Notes: a model not told the origin generated them from the sequence alone. A stretch of DNA of 64,000 nucleotides from Bermanella sp036960565 (GCA_036960565.1 JBALXQ010000005.1:1-64000); one strand, 5' to 3'. Positions 17,542 to 26,716 are shown, counted from the first letter of the stretch. Program-made: numbers and translations.

Positions 17542-18666
17542 TTACCTTGGCTCAGGCATGTTGTTGGCATTGAAGGGCAGTTGTTCATAACAATCTCTTT
17601 TATAGTGTTCTAGCTCTTTGGCTTCTTCTTGTACAAAATCTCCCACTGCATCATGAAAGCCAACATGTACCAGATGGTGAAGCGAATGACAAAAAGTGGC
17701 TTCGAATCCTCGTGCTATTTTATGCTCACCCTGAGTACCTGGGTTAAAATGTTTTAGCCCTTGCTCAATGCAATACTCAATTCCCTGATAATAACAAAGC
17801 TCAAAATGCAGCCAGCTTATTTCTTGTACACAACCCCAAAAACGCCCATATAGATTTTCCTTATCTTTAAAGTACAAGGCGCAAGCCAATAAGCTGCCCT
17901 GGTGCTCAGCCGTAACGAGTATGAGTTGCTCTGGCATGGTTTTGCCCATGGCCTTAAAAGCGTTGAGGCTTATATATCCCTTCATGCCTCGCTTGGCATA
18001 AGTGGTTTGATAACAGGTGTAAAAGAATTGCCAGTGATTTTCTGTTATTTCATTAGCCATAAGCCTTTTGATTTCAATTCCAGATTGTTGAATTTCACGG
18101 CGCTCTTTTAAAATAGCTTTGCGTTTTCTAGATTTAAAGGTGCTTAGGAAATGATCAAAAGATTGATACTGATAATTGTGCCAAAGAAATTGAACTGACT
18201 TTCTCACATGCCAGTTGTGCTCTTGCAGGGCTTCTTTTTCAAAGTCGTTACAAAAAAGATAATGCACACCGGACAAATTTTGTTCTCGGCAATGCTGTTG
18301 TAAGTGTTCACTTACTTCTTTGCCGTTAATTTCTTGAGCTGAATTAGTCTTACCAATTATGCGCGGCCCAGATACTGGCGTAAAAGGGGCGGCAATGATC
18401 ATTTTGGGGTAATAATTAAGTCCATGGTTTTGATAGGCTTCGGCCCAGCCCCAGTCGAACACATATTCCCCATATGAATGCTGTTTTATAAAACATGGCA
18501 ACAATAATTTTTGATCATTCAATTGGATGTAATGACTTTGCCAACCTGAATTAGCATTGATATTGCCATGTTGTTCTAGTGCATTTAAGAATTCTTTTTG
18601 TAAAAAGGGGTAGTCGTTATCCCATAGGGAATCGTCAACCTGTTCAATATTATTAAGCCATTGCAT
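17542..18666 (-). CDS. GNAT/FemAB-like acyltransferase of the COG3146 (DUF482) family
   Basis: A 374-residue cytosolic protein. Family-typical segments are FNPGTQGEHKIARGFEA near residue 310, HHLVHVGFHDA and the FKSRKRKAILKERR basic stretch near 180. Such proteins are often named peptidogalycan biosynthesis proteins, but the substrate is not established. It is monocistronic, convergent with the thi operon and divergent from the HIT-protein gene. Confidence 0.8.
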   Translation of the reverse strand: MQWLNNIEQVDDSLWDNDYPFLQKEFLNALEQHGNINANSGWQSHYIQLNDQKLLLPCFIKQHSYGEYVFDWGWAEAYQNHGLNYYPKMIIAAPFTPVSGPRIIGKTNSAQEINGKEVSEHLQQHCREQNLSGVHYLFCNDFEKEALQEHNWHVRKSVQFLWHNYQYQSFDHFLSTFKSRKRKAILKERREIQQSGIEIKRLMANEITENHWQFFYTCYQTTYAKRGMKGYISLNAFKAMGKTMPEQLILVTAEHQGSLLACALYFKDKENLYGRFWGCVQEISWLHFELCYYQGIEYCIEQGLKHFNPGTQGEHKIARGFEATFCHSLHHLVHVGFHDAVGDFVQEEAKELEHYKRDCYEQLPFNANNMPEPR

Positions 18667-18815
18667 GTTAGTTGGCCCTTGTTACTGAATAGGAAAATGA
18701 TGGAAACAAATTGAAACCTCTAAATTTAACGGATTCATAAGCGTTATTGCTTAACCTGGCCCATGTTGCTTAAATACAAGGATACTTTCACAATTGAATC
18801 CATAGAAGGTTTATT

Positions 18816-19274
18816 ATGTACTCACTGGATAAACAGCTGCAACAAGATACCGTTTTACTGGGGCAATTTCCTTTGTGTGACGTCTTGTTAATGAATGATA
18901 GCCAATATCCTTGGGTCATTCTGGTGCCTCGTCGTGCCAATATCCGCGAAAGTTATCACTTGTCTCAAAGCGAGCAGCACCAGCTAAGTGATGAATCTGC
19001 ATATGTTAGCCAGAGGTTAGCTGATTTTTTTGAGGCAGGCAGTATGAATGTGGCTGCTTTGGGCAATGTAGTGGCTCAGTTACACGTCCATCATGTAGTG
19101 CGCTTCACTGATGATGGCACTTGGCCTAAACCTGTTTGGGGTGCAGTGCCTGCTAAGCCTTATGCCAAAGAGGCGCTTGCTAAACGAGTAGAGGATTTGA
19201 GTCGACTATTTAGTGATAAATTGAGCGACGTATCTAATGACGCAGAGACCCGCTCCGACCAAGACTTGTACTAA
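18816..19274 (+). CDS. HIT-domain nucleotide hydrolase-like protein
   Basis: A 152-residue histidine-triad protein. The triad motif reads QLHVHHVV (His90, His92, His93), so the spacing differs from the classical HxHxH. This is the usual form in the gammaproteobacterial subgroup that also has NVAALGNVV before and PKPVWGA after the triad. A nucleotide phosphoramidase or hydrolase role is expected for the family. The last 4 bases overlap the convergent SGNH-hydrolase gene. Confidence 0.88.
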   Translation: MYSLDKQLQQDTVLLGQFPLCDVLLMNDSQYPWVILVPRRANIRESYHLSQSEQHQLSDESAYVSQRLADFFEAGSMNVAALGNVVAQLHVHHVVRFTDDGTWPKPVWGAVPAKPYAKEALAKRVEDLSRLFSDKLSDVSNDAETRSDQDLY

Positions 19275-20029
19275 TTACCAATCTGGCCTTGTTGGTAGGA
19301 CCTTAATATTTTAGGGCTAATGGATTTAGCCCATTCAGAATAGCCCTGAGCTGAAGGATGATAACCATCTTCTGCCATGAAATCTGGCTCCACCTTGGGC
19401 TTGCTGCTCACATAATAGACTTGTGAATGTTTTTGGCAGGCCTGTCTAAGCGTTAAATCCAATAGGGTTGAGCGCAATCCCAAAAAGTATTTTAACGGTG
19501 CTGGCAGCGCAGGAAATTGAATCATAGGCGGTACTTGAGTAAAAACAATTACCCCTTGAGTTAAGGGTTTCAGCAACTCAATGGTTTGGTCTATTTGGCT
19601 TTTCCATTTGCCCAGGCTAGTGAGCTTTGTGGTGTCATTAACCCCCATGGTAATTAAGGCAATATCGCAATCTCGAGGTGGCTTACTCTTCAAGCTATCA
19701 AGTAATTCACTGAGCTTAATGCCGTTTTCCCCATGAATTTGCCATTCCACTTCTCTTTTACTCTCGGCATTAATTTCTTTGGCCACATTTACCGTTAATC
19801 CGGTTTCAATATTTTCAACTCCAACCCCGGCTACTGTCGATTCCCCAACGTGTAATAATCGCAAATTGGGCCCTTGACCTGAAAGTAATCCACTCTTGGG
19901 TCCTCGGGCCTCCATGAGGCGCAACGTTGTTTTTTTGATATAAAGTGCCTGAGGAAATATGAGCACTAAAATGGGTAGAGATAACAGCCAGCTAATTCTA
20001 AGAGCTGTGATGGATAGAAATAGCTTCAT
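19271..20029 (-). CDS. SGNH/GDSL hydrolase, membrane-anchored
   Basis: A 252-residue esterase-type protein with an N-terminal hydrophobic anchor (about residues 8-28). Block I is GESTVAG with nucleophile Ser64, block III is MGVNDTT and block V is DGYHPS, giving a complete Ser/Gly/Asn/His set. It probably faces the periplasm. The start overlaps the end of the upstream UDG-family gene by 4 bp, so the two are co-translated, although no functional tie is obvious. Confidence 0.87.
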   Translation of the reverse strand: MKLFLSITALRISWLLSLPILVLIFPQALYIKKTTLRLMEARGPKSGLLSGQGPNLRLLHVGESTVAGVGVENIETGLTVNVAKEINAESKREVEWQIHGENGIKLSELLDSLKSKPPRDCDIALITMGVNDTTKLTSLGKWKSQIDQTIELLKPLTQGVIVFTQVPPMIQFPALPAPLKYFLGLRSTLLDLTLRQACQKHSQVYYVSSKPKVEPDFMAEDGYHPSAQGYSEWAKSISPKILRSYQQGQIGN

Positions 20030-20616
20030 GGTAATAGCTCATTAACTTTTATTTTTAGTCTGCTGACAGTGTCGTTTTCAAACCAGGGATTCTTTTTTAA
20101 CCAAATTTGGTTACGGGGTGACGGGTGTGGTAATAAAAAATAACGACCCAGTTCATCGGTTTGTGCCTGTACCTTTTGAGTAAGGCTTTTATGTTCTTTA
20201 TGAAAATCAGTTCCCTTAAAGTAGTAATTTTGCGAATACTGACCAATAAGTAGAATTAACTGGATGTTAGGTAGGTGTTTTAACAATAATTCGTGCCACT
20301 TAGGAGCGCATTCTTTCCTAGGAGGCATGTCCCCTGATTTACCCTTGCCAGGATAGCAAAATCCCATGGGCATGATGGCAAATTGAGCTTTATCGTAGAA
20401 GGTTGTTTTATCTACACCCAGCCAGTCTCTTAATCTATTACCACTTTGATCATTCCAAGGGATACCTGATTCGTGAACTTTTAGGCCTGGGGCTTGGCCA
20501 ATAATGAGAATTTTAGCGCTTGGATGAATTTGTAAGACGGGTCTAGGCGGTAACGGTAGGTGTTTTTCGCAAGTGTCGCAGTGATTAATTGATTGTAAAA
20601 GTGGGATAAGTTTCAT
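20026..20616 (-). CDS. Uracil-DNA glycosylase superfamily protein
   Basis: A 196-residue protein with the superfamily motifs GQAPGLKVHESGIPW (motif 1, about residues 41-55) and HPSPRN (motif 2, about 165-170), plus four N-terminal cysteine/histidine candidates (CDTCEKH). The family includes proven glycosylases and proteins of unknown role. ATG at 20616 is chosen. A TTG at 20625 is possible but lies inside the inverted repeat. No Shine-Dalgarno sequence is visible for either, unlike neighbouring genes. Confidence 0.82.
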   Translation of the reverse strand: MKLIPLLQSINHCDTCEKHLPLPPRPVLQIHPSAKILIIGQAPGLKVHESGIPWNDQSGNRLRDWLGVDKTTFYDKAQFAIMPMGFCYPGKGKSGDMPPRKECAPKWHELLLKHLPNIQLILLIGQYSQNYYFKGTDFHKEHKSLTQKVQAQTDELGRYFLLPHPSPRNQIWLKKNPWFENDTVSRLKIKVNELLP

Positions 20617-20619
20617 GTT

Positions 20620-20662
20620 ATTCAAATGGCGGCAAGTAAGGAAATACCCGCGCCATTTGAAT
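20620..20662 (-). repeat. 12-bp perfect inverted repeat just upstream of the UDG-family start
   Basis: ATTCAAATGGCG (20620-20631) and its exact complement (20651-20662) flank a 19-base loop. On the minus strand the hairpin ends 3 bases before the ATG at 20616 and lies 16 bases downstream of the HU gene stop. There is no U-run. It could terminate or attenuate HU transcripts, or hide the start of the downstream gene. Confidence 0.85.
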
Positions 20663-20678
20663 GGTCACTAAAAGCGGC

Positions 20679-21146
20679 TTATTCGGCCATTTCTTTCAGT
20701 TTTTTCAACGGGCGAATCTTCAAAGCAATTGAAGCAGGCTTCGCTTTAAACATGGTTTCTTCGCCAGTGAAAGGGTTGAGACCTTTACGAGCTTTTTTGG
20801 CTGGCTTTTTAACAGCTGAAATTTTCAACAAGCCAGGTAGAACAAATTCGCCAACTGCGCGTTTTTTAATGTGACGCTCAATAACATCTGACAATTCATC
20901 TAGAACTGATTGAACCTGCTTTTTAGACAATTCAGTGTTGTCAGCAATTTCAGTTAGAATTTGAGTTTTATTATAACGGTCAGCAACCGCGGTCATTTTC
21001 TTGGCTGGTGCTTTTTTCTCAACAACTTTTGCTGCCGCTTTTTTAACAGGCGCTTTTTTAACAGGCGCTTTCTTGGCTGCTACTTTTTTGGCTGGTACTT
21101 TTTTTACTGCTACTTTTTTAGCAGGTGCTTTTTTCTTAGCTGCCAT
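20679..21146 (-). CDS. HU-family DNA-binding protein with Lys/Ala/Pro-rich N-terminal tail
   Basis: A 155-residue nucleoid protein. Residues 1-50 are a low-complexity tail of KKAPAKK/KKAPVKK repeats like a histone H1 tail. Residues 55-150 are a complete HU/IHF fold with SKKQVQSVLDEL, the DNA-arm segment ending GLNPFTGEE and a basic C-terminus. Such tailed HU proteins occur in several Proteobacteria and probably compact or bridge DNA. The tail-first order differs from mycobacterial HupB, where the tail is C-terminal. A GGACATCATC leader precedes the start. Confidence 0.9.
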   Translation of the reverse strand: MAAKKKAPAKKVAVKKVPAKKVAAKKAPVKKAPVKKAAAKVVEKKAPAKKMTAVADRYNKTQILTEIADNTELSKKQVQSVLDELSDVIERHIKKRAVGEFVLPGLLKISAVKKPAKKARKGLNPFTGEETMFKAKPASIALKIRPLKKLKEMAE

Positions 21147-21239
21147 GATGATGTCCTTTGGGTGGCGAATGATTGATATCAGGAATATACAAATAAGTGG
21201 CTAAGACAAGCAAGTAAAAAATGAAAAAAGCCTTATATT

Positions 21240-22340
21240 TTAGCTTTTTTTTACATGTAGACGTTTAATTGCGTGATTAAAATACTCTACCCATCGGGGG
21301 CAATAGAGCGTTCCTGAAAATTGATTGATCTCCATTATTGCTCTCATCATTGGTCTTTGTTGCTTTTCTTGATAAAGGCGCGGTTGGGTGATGGCTTCAA
21401 AACTATCGACAATCGCCAGTAATTTTGCGCCTTCACAAATTTCATTTTCAGCTAAGCCTTCAGGATAACCACTGCCATCGAGTCGTTCATGGTGGTGCAA
21501 TATAATGAGTGACGCTTCATCCCATATGTCGTAGGGGCTTAATAATTGATGAATTAAAGTTACGTGACCCTTCACCCATTGCCAGTCATGTCGGCTTAGG
21601 GCGCTGGCTTTTTCCATCATGCCTTTAGGGATAAAACCCATGGCCATATCGTGTAGATATAAAGCTGCTTGAAGTTGGTTGGTATTAATAGGATTACCAG
21701 CCATATGATTCATGGTGAGTGCTAATTCAAACATGCGCTCAGTTCTGCCGGTTCCATATGGACTACGTCGATCCACTAAAAGGCTCATCTGCATGAAAAA
21801 AGCCACTTCTTCATTTATTTCTTCTTCACTAAAATAGTCGTGGCTCTGTTGATCATCAGCCTCTTTGGTTGGCGTGGTTTCAGGCGCAAGCATTTGTACT
21901 ATGGCTAGGGTTTGTTGTTTGGCCTCATTCTCATCTAATGTTGCCAGTTTGCTTACCATATAGGCTATTTTTTCATACTCTTGTGCGTCGAACTTTTTAT
22001 CACTATTAACGAAATGGTCTAACTCACGGTAGATGACGTCAAGACTGAGAAGCAATACATCTCCCAGGGCCGGGGTGTATTCACATATTTTATTGCGAAG
22101 GGAGTCTAATATATCTTCAACGGCCTGCAGCAGGGATACGTACTGCTGTAAGCCCATGATGCCCACATCACCTTTTATGGTATGAACGTCCCTAAACAGC
22201 ATGTGTATGGTGTCTATGTCGTCTGGATGGCTTTCCAGTTTGAGCAGGTGGTCGGTGCAACTTTGACGCTTTTCTTCGAGCTCGTCTTTGAGGTCATTGA
22301 CGAGGTCATCATCAAAATCTTCAATGTGGGCGGTGCTCAT
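21240..22340 (-). CDS. Fusion of an Hpt domain and a degenerate HD-GYP domain
   Basis: A 366-residue signalling protein. Residues 1-115 form an Hpt four-helix domain with phospho-acceptor His53 in RDVHTIKGDVG. Residues about 180-350 form an HD-GYP-like domain: HD at 230-231, HHH at 282-284, and GSGYPEGL with GYP at 291-293. The catalytic HDxGK is HDMAM, and the first metal His appears replaced (GRTERM), so c-di-GMP hydrolysis is doubtful. It may be a phosphorelay output or a binding module. The cognate kinase is not adjacent. A divergent 209-bp gap separates it from aspS. Confidence 0.82.
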   Translation of the reverse strand: MSTAHIEDFDDDLVNDLKDELEEKRQSCTDHLLKLESHPDDIDTIHMLFRDVHTIKGDVGIMGLQQYVSLLQAVEDILDSLRNKICEYTPALGDVLLLSLDVIYRELDHFVNSDKKFDAQEYEKIAYMVSKLATLDENEAKQQTLAIVQMLAPETTPTKEADDQQSHDYFSEEEINEEVAFFMQMSLLVDRRSPYGTGRTERMFELALTMNHMAGNPINTNQLQAALYLHDMAMGFIPKGMMEKASALSRHDWQWVKGHVTLIHQLLSPYDIWDEASLIILHHHERLDGSGYPEGLAENEICEGAKLLAIVDSFEAITQPRLYQEKQQRPMMRAIMEINQFSGTLYCPRWVEYFNHAIKRLHVKKS

Positions 22341-22383
22341 AAGCTCTCCTCATTAAATAAAGCATAGCAGGGCCTTACAAAAT

Positions 22384-22412
22384 GTCGGAATCTAGCGAGA
22401 ATTGGGTATAAT
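22384..22412 (+). promoter_or_regulatory. Candidate aspS promoter
   Basis: A consensus -10 TATAAT lies at 22407-22412, about 138 bases before the aspS ATG. The -35 region (GTCGGA at 22384-22389, 17-bp spacing) is poor. The downstream leader of roughly 130 bases has no evident riboswitch. Confidence 0.45.
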
Positions 22413-22549
22413 GCTCGGCTTTTTGATAATCCAGAAAATATAGAAGTGCGTTAATTAGGCTTCTTAATGGACAGAATAATACAGTTCTTGGTAAGACCCA
22501 GGGCTGGACTCTTTATAACGCTTATAAAAGATAGATTTGGGAATACGCT

Positions 22550-24319
22550 ATGCGCAGCCATTATTGTGGTGAGATTACAGAAACACTTGCCGATCAAACG
22601 GTCACTTTTTGTGGTTGGGTACACCGTCGTCGTGACCATGGTGGTGTGATTTTCCTAGATGTACGTGACCGTGAAGGTTTGGTACAAGCGGTATTTGACC
22701 CAGATACTGTAGAAGCTTTTAACACCGCTAACAGTGTGCGCAGCGAATTCGTGGTTCAGATCACGGGCCTAGTTCGTTTACGCCCTGAAGGCGCCACCAA
22801 TGACAATATGACCACAGGTAAGATTGAGATCTTGGGTAAAGAAATCAATATCTTAAATAAAGCCAATACCCCTCCATTCCCATTAGATGACTATTCGCCA
22901 GTAGGCGAAGATGTACGCCTAAGCTACCGCTACATGGATTTACGTCGTGATGAAATGCAACGTAACCTGCGTTTCCGTCATAAAGTAAGCACTCAGGTAC
23001 GTAACTACCTGGATCAAAATGGCTTTTTAGATCTAGAAACGCCTATCTTAACGCGTGCGACTCCTGAAGGTGCTCGTGATTACTTAGTACCAAGTCGTAC
23101 TCACCAGGGTTCTTTCTTTGCGTTGCCACAATCACCTCAGCTATTTAAGCAGCTATTAATGGTGTCTGGATTTGATCGTTATTACCAAATAGCTAAATGT
23201 TTCCGTGATGAAGATTTGCGTGCCGATCGTCAGCCTGAATTTACTCAGATAGATATTGAAGCTTCTTTTGTCGAAGAAAAAGACATCATGGATATATCTG
23301 AAAACATGATTAAAGAGATCTTCCAAGAGCAATTAAATGTGGATTTAGGCGATATTCCACACATGCCGTATGCCGAAGCCATGAACCGTTTCGGTTCCGA
23401 TAAGCCAGATTTGCGTATCGAAATGGAATTGGTTGACGTGGCCGACTTGCTGCAAGACATCGAATTCAAGGTGTTTGCTGGTCCTGCTAAAGATCCTAAA
23501 GGGCGTGTTGCTGCACTTAAAGTGCCTGGTGGTGCGAAATTGTCTCGCAAAGACATTGATGCCTATACCAAGTACGTAAGCATTTACGGCGCGAAGGGCC
23601 TAGCCTGGATTAAAGTAAATGAATTGGAGAAAGGCGTTGAAGGTTTGCAGTCGCCAATTATCAAGTTCATCGGCGAAGAAAACACCCTAAAGATCATGGC
23701 GCGCTTGGAAGTGGCCAACGGAGATATCGTTTTCTTTGGTGCCGATAAAGCCAAAATTGTAAACGAAGCCATAGGCGCACTGCGTATCAAGTTGGGTATT
23801 GACCTTGAAATGCTGACTAAAGAATGGGCTCCACTATGGGTTGTGGACTTCCCTATGTTTGAAGAGTTGAGTGACGGTAGCTTAACCGCCATTCACCATC
23901 CGTTTACCGCACCTTCTTGTTCGGCTGAAGAGCTTAAAGCTGATCCAGTCAATGCTCTGTCTCGTGCTTATGACTTAGTGCTAAACGGTTGTGAGTTGGG
24001 TGGAGGATCGTTACGTATTCACGATCAAGAAATGCAAAAAACTGTATTTGAAATTTTGAGTATTTCTGAAGAAGAGCAGCGTGAGAAGTTCGGCTTCTTA
24101 TTAGACGCTCTACAATTTGGTGCGCCACCACATGGTGGCTTGGCATTCGGTCTAGACCGTTTGATCATGCTAATGGTCGGTGCTGAGAGTATTCGTGAAG
24201 TGATTGCCTTCCCTAAAACTCAGTCTGCGGCTTGTATAATGACCGATGCTCCTGGGCTTGTAAGCACTAAACAGCTACGCGAAGTCGGTGTTCAGTTGCG
24301 CGCTCAAGATAAAAAGTAG
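22550..24319 (+). CDS. aspS: Aspartyl-tRNA synthetase
   Basis: A class II synthetase of 589 residues, the full bacterial length with the GAD insertion domain. An N-terminal OB-fold binds the anticodon. Motif 2 is FRDEDLRADRQPEFTQID, and motif 3 is in GLAFGLDRLIMLM. RATPEGARDYLVPSR is the flipping-loop region. Whether it is discriminating (tRNA-Asp only) or non-discriminating cannot be told here. It ends at an intrinsic terminator and opens the ruv-tol gene block known from Pseudomonas. Confidence 0.98.
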   Translation: MRSHYCGEITETLADQTVTFCGWVHRRRDHGGVIFLDVRDREGLVQAVFDPDTVEAFNTANSVRSEFVVQITGLVRLRPEGATNDNMTTGKIEILGKEINILNKANTPPFPLDDYSPVGEDVRLSYRYMDLRRDEMQRNLRFRHKVSTQVRNYLDQNGFLDLETPILTRATPEGARDYLVPSRTHQGSFFALPQSPQLFKQLLMVSGFDRYYQIAKCFRDEDLRADRQPEFTQIDIEASFVEEKDIMDISENMIKEIFQEQLNVDLGDIPHMPYAEAMNRFGSDKPDLRIEMELVDVADLLQDIEFKVFAGPAKDPKGRVAALKVPGGAKLSRKDIDAYTKYVSIYGAKGLAWIKVNELEKGVEGLQSPIIKFIGEENTLKIMARLEVANGDIVFFGADKAKIVNEAIGALRIKLGIDLEMLTKEWAPLWVVDFPMFEELSDGSLTAIHHPFTAPSCSAEELKADPVNALSRAYDLVLNGCELGGGSLRIHDQEMQKTVFEILSISEEEQREKFGFLLDALQFGAPPHGGLAFGLDRLIMLMVGAESIREVIAFPKTQSAACIMTDAPGLVSTKQLREVGVQLRAQDKK

Positions 24320-24366
24320 TTATTGAAAAGCGCTAATCGAAGCCCTTTAGGGTTACGATTTTCAAC

Positions 24367-24393
24367 AAAAAGAAGCCTTAGGGCTTCTTTTTG
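24367..24393 (+). terminator. Intrinsic terminator after aspS
   Basis: Stem AGAAGCC/GGCTTCT, a 4-base loop, a preceding A-run and a following T-run. It separates aspS from ruvC. Confidence 0.9.
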
Positions 24394-24443
24394 TGTTTAT
24401 GCTGTATGAAAATAGCCAATCATTTAGGGTGGCGTAAATTGTT

Positions 24444-24968
24444 ATGGCGTTGATATTAGGTATAGACCCAGGTTCGCGTATTGCTGGCTATGGTGTCATT
24501 AATGCAGTGGGCAATAAGCTGCAATACGTGGCTTCTGGCTGTATTCGTGTAGACACCAGTAAAGATCTAGCATTTCGACTTAAGCAAATTAATTTGTGTG
24601 TGACAGAGATAATTGATGCTTATGGCCCGGAAGAATTTGCCATAGAGCAAGTATTTATGGGTAAGAATGTGGATTCTGCCTTAAAGCTAGGGCAGGCCCG
24701 CGGAGTCGCTATCGTGGCGGCTGCGGTGAAAGATATTCCTGTTTTTGAGTATGCGGCACGCTCGGTGAAACAGGCTGTTACGGGTAAGGGTTCAGCCGAT
24801 AAAGAGCAGGTGCAAAAAATGGTGCAAACCTTACTTAAGTTGCCAGGTACTCCTCAAGCTGACGCGGCCGATGCATTGGCCATTGCCATTTGTCATGCGA
24901 ACAGTACACAAAATTTGGTGGCACAAGCAGGTGGCCGTAAAATGCGTCGTGGCCGAGTAAGCATGTAG
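24444..24968 (+). CDS. ruvC: Holliday junction resolvase RuvC
   Basis: A 174-residue nuclease that cleaves Holliday junctions bound by RuvAB. The acidic active-site residues are visible: Asp8 in GIDPGSR, Glu near 68 in AIEQVF, and the C-terminal pair in DAADALAIAICH. The Phe/Lys DNA-binding region FMGKNVDSALKLGQ is standard. An 88-bp gap precedes ruvA. In Pseudomonas a yebC-type gene lies between aspS and ruvC; here it is absent. Confidence 0.97.
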   Translation: MALILGIDPGSRIAGYGVINAVGNKLQYVASGCIRVDTSKDLAFRLKQINLCVTEIIDAYGPEEFAIEQVFMGKNVDSALKLGQARGVAIVAAAVKDIPVFEYAARSVKQAVTGKGSADKEQVQKMVQTLLKLPGTPQADAADALAIAICHANSTQNLVAQAGGRKMRRGRVSM

Positions 24969-25056
24969 ATGGGTCACCGCCCTAGCCAAGGGAGTCGTGT
25001 TTCGTTACCCTACTACTGATTATAATTACAGTATATTAAATTAAGTTGTCACGTCT

Positions 25057-25668
25057 ATGATTGGTCGCCTCACCGGTACTCTGCTAGAAAAACAAGCCCC
25101 TGAACTTTTAATTGATGTGAATGGCATTGGTTATGAAGTGCTGGCTCCCATGATTACTATTTATGCATTGCCAAATGTGGGCGAGGTAGTGACGCTGCAC
25201 ACGCACCTTGTGGTGCGTGAAGACGCTCAGATATTGTTTGGTTTTTCAGATAAGCGACAAAGACTTCTATTTCGTGCCTTGATTAAAGTGTCGGGTGTAG
25301 GGCCCAAGTTGGCGCTTTCGATTTTGTCGGGTATTGAAGCTGATTCTTTTGTGCGCAGTGTGCATGAAGGTGATAGTGCTACCTTGGTACGCATTCCAGG
25401 AATAGGCAAAAAGACAGCAGAGCGTCTCATTGTTGAAATGAAAGACCGCCTCAAGGAGTGGCATGTTGATTCTGAACTACCTTTGATGGCCACCGCTAAC
25501 CCTGCACCGATGAAACAAGATCAATGGATAAAAGAAGCCGAAGGTGCCTTGATTGCTCTGGGGTACAAACCCACCGAAGCAGCTAAAGCCATTTCTGCCA
25601 TTAAGCAGCCAGTGAAGAGTACCGAAGACTTAATTCGATTTGCTTTAAAAGGCATGCTTAAGCAATAG
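25057..25668 (+). CDS. ruvA: Holliday junction DNA helicase subunit RuvA
   Basis: A 203-residue junction-binding protein that holds the four arms and loads RuvB. An N-terminal OB-fold (IGRLTGTLLEKQAPELLIDVNG), tandem helix-hairpin-helix motifs (SGVGPKLALSILSG and PGIGKKTAERLIVEMKDR) and a C-terminal RuvB-binding domain (EAEGALIALGYKPTEA) are all present. It is 19 bp upstream of ruvB and co-transcribed with it. Confidence 0.98.
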   Translation: MIGRLTGTLLEKQAPELLIDVNGIGYEVLAPMITIYALPNVGEVVTLHTHLVVREDAQILFGFSDKRQRLLFRALIKVSGVGPKLALSILSGIEADSFVRSVHEGDSATLVRIPGIGKKTAERLIVEMKDRLKEWHVDSELPLMATANPAPMKQDQWIKEAEGALIALGYKPTEAAKAISAIKQPVKSTEDLIRFALKGMLKQ

Positions 25669-25687
25669 CGCAAGGCTGGGAATAATA

Positions 25688-26716
25688 ATGATTGAAAGTG
25701 ATCGCTTTGTAAGTTCGCAAACCCCTGAGTTGTCAGAAGTAGAACCGCGTCAGGATAGAGCTATCCGTCCTACTAGGCTTGCCGACTATGAAGGACAGCC
25801 TGTGGTGCGCGAGCAAATGGAAATATTTATAGGGGCGGCCACGGCTCGAGAAGAGGCTTTGGATCATACTCTTATTTTTGGCCCACCCGGACTTGGAAAA
25901 ACGACTCTCGCCAACATCATTGCCAATGAATTAGGAGCTAACCTTAAGTCTAGTTCTGGACCTGTATTGGAAAAAGCGGGAGACCTGGCTGCACTGTTAA
26001 CCAACTTAGAAGAGGGTGATGTTTTATTTATTGATGAAATTCATCGGCTAAGTGCTTCGGTGGAAGAGATCCTTTACCCCGCAATGGAGGATTATCAGTT
26101 GGATATCATGGTAGGAGAAGGCCCAGCCGCTCGTTCTATTAAGATTGACCTGCCGACATTTACGCTTGTAGGGGCCACCACAAGGGCTGGCCTTCTTACC
26201 TCGCCGTTACGGGACCGCTTCGGAATTGTGCAGCGCCTTGAGTTTTATAATGTGACTGACTTAACAGGCATAGTATCGCGCAGCGCAGGCTTGCTCGATG
26301 TAAAGATTGATGATGCAGGGGCCAGAGAGGTGGCCGTGCGCTCAAGAGGGACTCCACGTATTGCCAATCGTTTGTTACGCCGTGTGAGAGATTATGCTCA
26401 AGTTAAATTCAAAGGTGATGTATCCCAAGAAGTGGCCGACCTCGCCTTAAATATGTTAAATGTTGATACTCATGGATTAGACCATATGGATAGGCGCTTG
26501 TTGCTGACCATGATAGAGAAATTCGGGGGAGGCCCTGTGGGGGTTGATTCTCTGGCAACGGCTATTAGTGAAGAACGCGATACCATAGAGGACGTGATTG
26601 AGCCCTATTTGATTCAACAAGGGTTTATGATGCGCACCTCCCGCGGGCGCGTGGTAACCGATAATGCTTATTTGCATTTTGGTTTAAAAATCCCCGAAAG
26701 TGGCTCAGGTGAATAA
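25688..26716 (+). CDS. ruvB: Holliday junction branch-migration ATPase RuvB
   Basis: A 342-residue AAA+ motor. Walker A GPPGLGKTT, Walker B FIDEIHR, sensor 1 GATTRAG, arginine finger region TSPLRDRFG and sensor 2 GTPRIANRLLRRVRDYAQ are all intact. The C-terminal winged helix reads QGFMMRTSRGRV. The start is the ATG at 25688 after AATAATA, with GGGAA upstream. Confidence 0.98.
   Translation: MIESDRFVSSQTPELSEVEPRQDRAIRPTRLADYEGQPVVREQMEIFIGAATAREEALDHTLIFGPPGLGKTTLANIIANELGANLKSSSGPVLEKAGDLAALLTNLEEGDVLFIDEIHRLSASVEEILYPAMEDYQLDIMVGEGPAARSIKIDLPTFTLVGATTRAGLLTSPLRDRFGIVQRLEFYNVTDLTGIVSRSAGLLDVKIDDAGAREVAVRSRGTPRIANRLLRRVRDYAQVKFKGDVSQEVADLALNMLNVDTHGLDHMDRRLLLTMIEKFGGGPVGVDSLATAISEERDTIEDVIEPYLIQQGFMMRTSRGRVVTDNAYLHFGLKIPESGSGE

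Noticed and set aside
20961..21204. Phe- and Ala-rich frames opposite the HU tail
   Set aside because: They are the antisense reading of the Lys/Ala/Pro repeats.
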